From Ignavibacteria bacterium (lineage in GTDB: Bacteria > Bacteroidota > Ignavibacteria > Kapaibacteriales > UBA4661), in NCBI GenBank assembly GCA_014654705.1, contig JACVZY010000012.1, forward strand, positions 1-64,000: a DNA stretch of 64,000 bases. Reading direction: 5' to 3'. A program made the translations under genes and the position numbers. The notes beneath the pieces are model-generated. The model saw only the letters and a program-made list of their open reading frames with translations. It did not search any database and had not been told where the DNA came from. Every line of letters starts with the position of its first letter. The stretch's first letter is position 1. Below are positions 63,380-64,000 of this stretch, in pieces.

Positions 63380-63411
63380 AGAAATTGCCCTTCAAAAAAT
63401 AACATTGTTCT

Positions 63412-64000
63412 TTATTGTTCGGAGAAAATATTGTGTAGCGCCGGAGCAATCGTTGGAAAAGAGAAGGAAAATCCGGCATCCAGCAGTTTTTTGGGTATAA
63501 TTTTTTGTCCACCAATGAGCGCATCTGCTGCTTCGCCCATACCGAGACGTAATGCAAATTCCGGTACACTCAACCATGACCACGACGGGCGACCAAGTGC
63601 TTGCCCCAGCGCGGAGCAAAACTCGCCCATGCGAAGAGGATGCGGAGAAGCAAGATTATAAGCGCCCTCCAGACGAATATTCTCCAGAGGATAGACAAGC
63701 CCGCGAACGACATCTTCTATGTGAATCCACGGAAGCCACTGGTGTCCTGATCCGAGCGGCATTCCTAAAAATGCACGAAAGATAGGAACCATACTCTTCA
63801 ACGCTCCGCCGTGAGCATCCAGAACAATACCAATACGAGGCGTTGCCACACGGCAACCATACTGAGCAGCCATCTGTGCTTCGGCTTCCCACTGCACACA
63901 GACCTCAGCAAGAAAGCCTTTTCCTGCGCTTGTGTCCTCGTCCGTAGATTCGTCTTTGCGGTCGCCATAGTAACCGACGGCAGAGGCAGACACAAAAAGC
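63412..64000 (-). CDS. TIGR01777-family NAD-dependent epimerase, 5' end beyond the window
   Basis: The C-terminal part of an SDR39U1/YfcH-like protein; the start lies past base 64000. The visible part has SASAVGYYGDRKDE (Rossmann-side YxxxK region), PRIGIVLDAHGGALKSMVPIFR, and the DUF1731-like end KKLLDAGFSFSFPTIAPAL. TIGR01777 proteins are common but of unknown substrate. The stop at 63412 is 32 bases before the phoH start, so the two are probably co-transcribed. Confidence 0.88.
   Translation of the reverse strand, partial: LFVSASAVGYYGDRKDESTDEDTSAGKGFLAEVCVQWEAEAQMAAQYGCRVATPRIGIVLDAHGGALKSMVPIFRAFLGMPLGSGHQWLPWIHIEDVVRGLVYPLENIRLEGAYNLASPHPLRMGEFCSALGQALGRPSWSWLSVPEFALRLGMGEAADALIGGQKIIPKKLLDAGFSFSFPTIAPALHNIFSEQ

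Noticed and set aside
1-64000. CRISPR arrays, insertion sequences, prophage and rRNA
   Set aside because: No regular spaced repeats, transposase motifs, terminal inverted repeats, phage structural genes or rRNA sequence seen.

Overview
The window reads as a chromosomal segment of a free-living, Gram-negative member of the Bacteroidota/Chlorobiota (FCB) lineage, possibly near Ignavibacteria or Kapaibacteria; the class-level placement is inference. The evidence is a TonB-dependent receptor with a carboxypeptidase-like N-terminal domain, a protein ending in a type IX secretion (T9SS) sorting domain, a type III glutamine synthetase, LytS/LytTR two-component regulation, lipid A/Kdo genes (lpxB, waaA), and repeated Bacteroidota-type promoters (TTTG, a spacer of about 20 bases, TAnnTTTG) ahead of several genes and the single tRNA. 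Shine-Dalgarno sequences are mostly absent, as usual for this group. G+C is moderate, judged by eye. I found no insertion sequence, prophage, CRISPR array or rRNA operon.

Layout. 0.3-3.8 kb: B12-dependent class II ribonucleotide reductase (minus). 4-15.3 kb, plus: a very large TPR protein, an unknown protein, a CBM9/DUF5916 outer-membrane protein, a TonB-dependent receptor, then a tight DoxX-sensor kinase-LytTR regulator operon. 15.3-18.8 kb: DUF58 protein facing lpxB, a DUF374 acyltransferase and a PlsC-like acyltransferase. 18.8-27.4 kb: a long minus-strand run, dnaX, purF, methyltransferase, MNT/HEPN toxin-antitoxin pair (HEPN frame broken), rhomboid protease, YceH, DUF4442 thioesterase, inositol monophosphatase, DUF457 membrane hydrolase. 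27.5-36.6 kb: AraC regulator, cytochrome P460-like protein, a VWA/coiled-coil pair, small secreted or unknown proteins, TrmB-like methyltransferase, and an ATP-grasp enzyme with a histone-H1-like tail. 36.6-47.6 kb: lipoprotein lipase, glycosyltransferase, esterase, ECF sigma/anti-sigma pair, RmlD-like reductase, tRNA-Lys, polysaccharide flippase, DUF1517-like protein. 47.6-54.1 kb: Tat-type lipoprotein, T9SS cargo, HicAB toxin-antitoxin, GSIII with its Lrp regulator. 54.2-64 kb: mnmE, DinB-like, rhodanese, enoyl-CoA hydratase, waaA, a DUF350/glutathionylspermidine-synthase-like pair, a CADD-type pABA synthase, phoH, and the start of a TIGR01777 epimerase cut by the window edge.

Together the genes cover nucleotide synthesis (nrdJ, purF), replication (dnaX), envelope building (lpxB, waaA, acyltransferases, flippase, TonB receptor), nitrogen assimilation (Lrp-GSIII), tRNA modification (mnmE, trmB-like) and two toxin-antitoxin modules. 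The points most worth following are an 11-A slippery run in dnaX placed so that a one-base slip in either direction ends translation within a few codons; an MNT-HEPN operon with one probable base loss in the HEPN gene; near-identical terminators flanking hicAB; a CADD protein keeping every functional residue I recall for self-sacrificing pABA synthesis; and the DUF350/GspS-like pair beside it.
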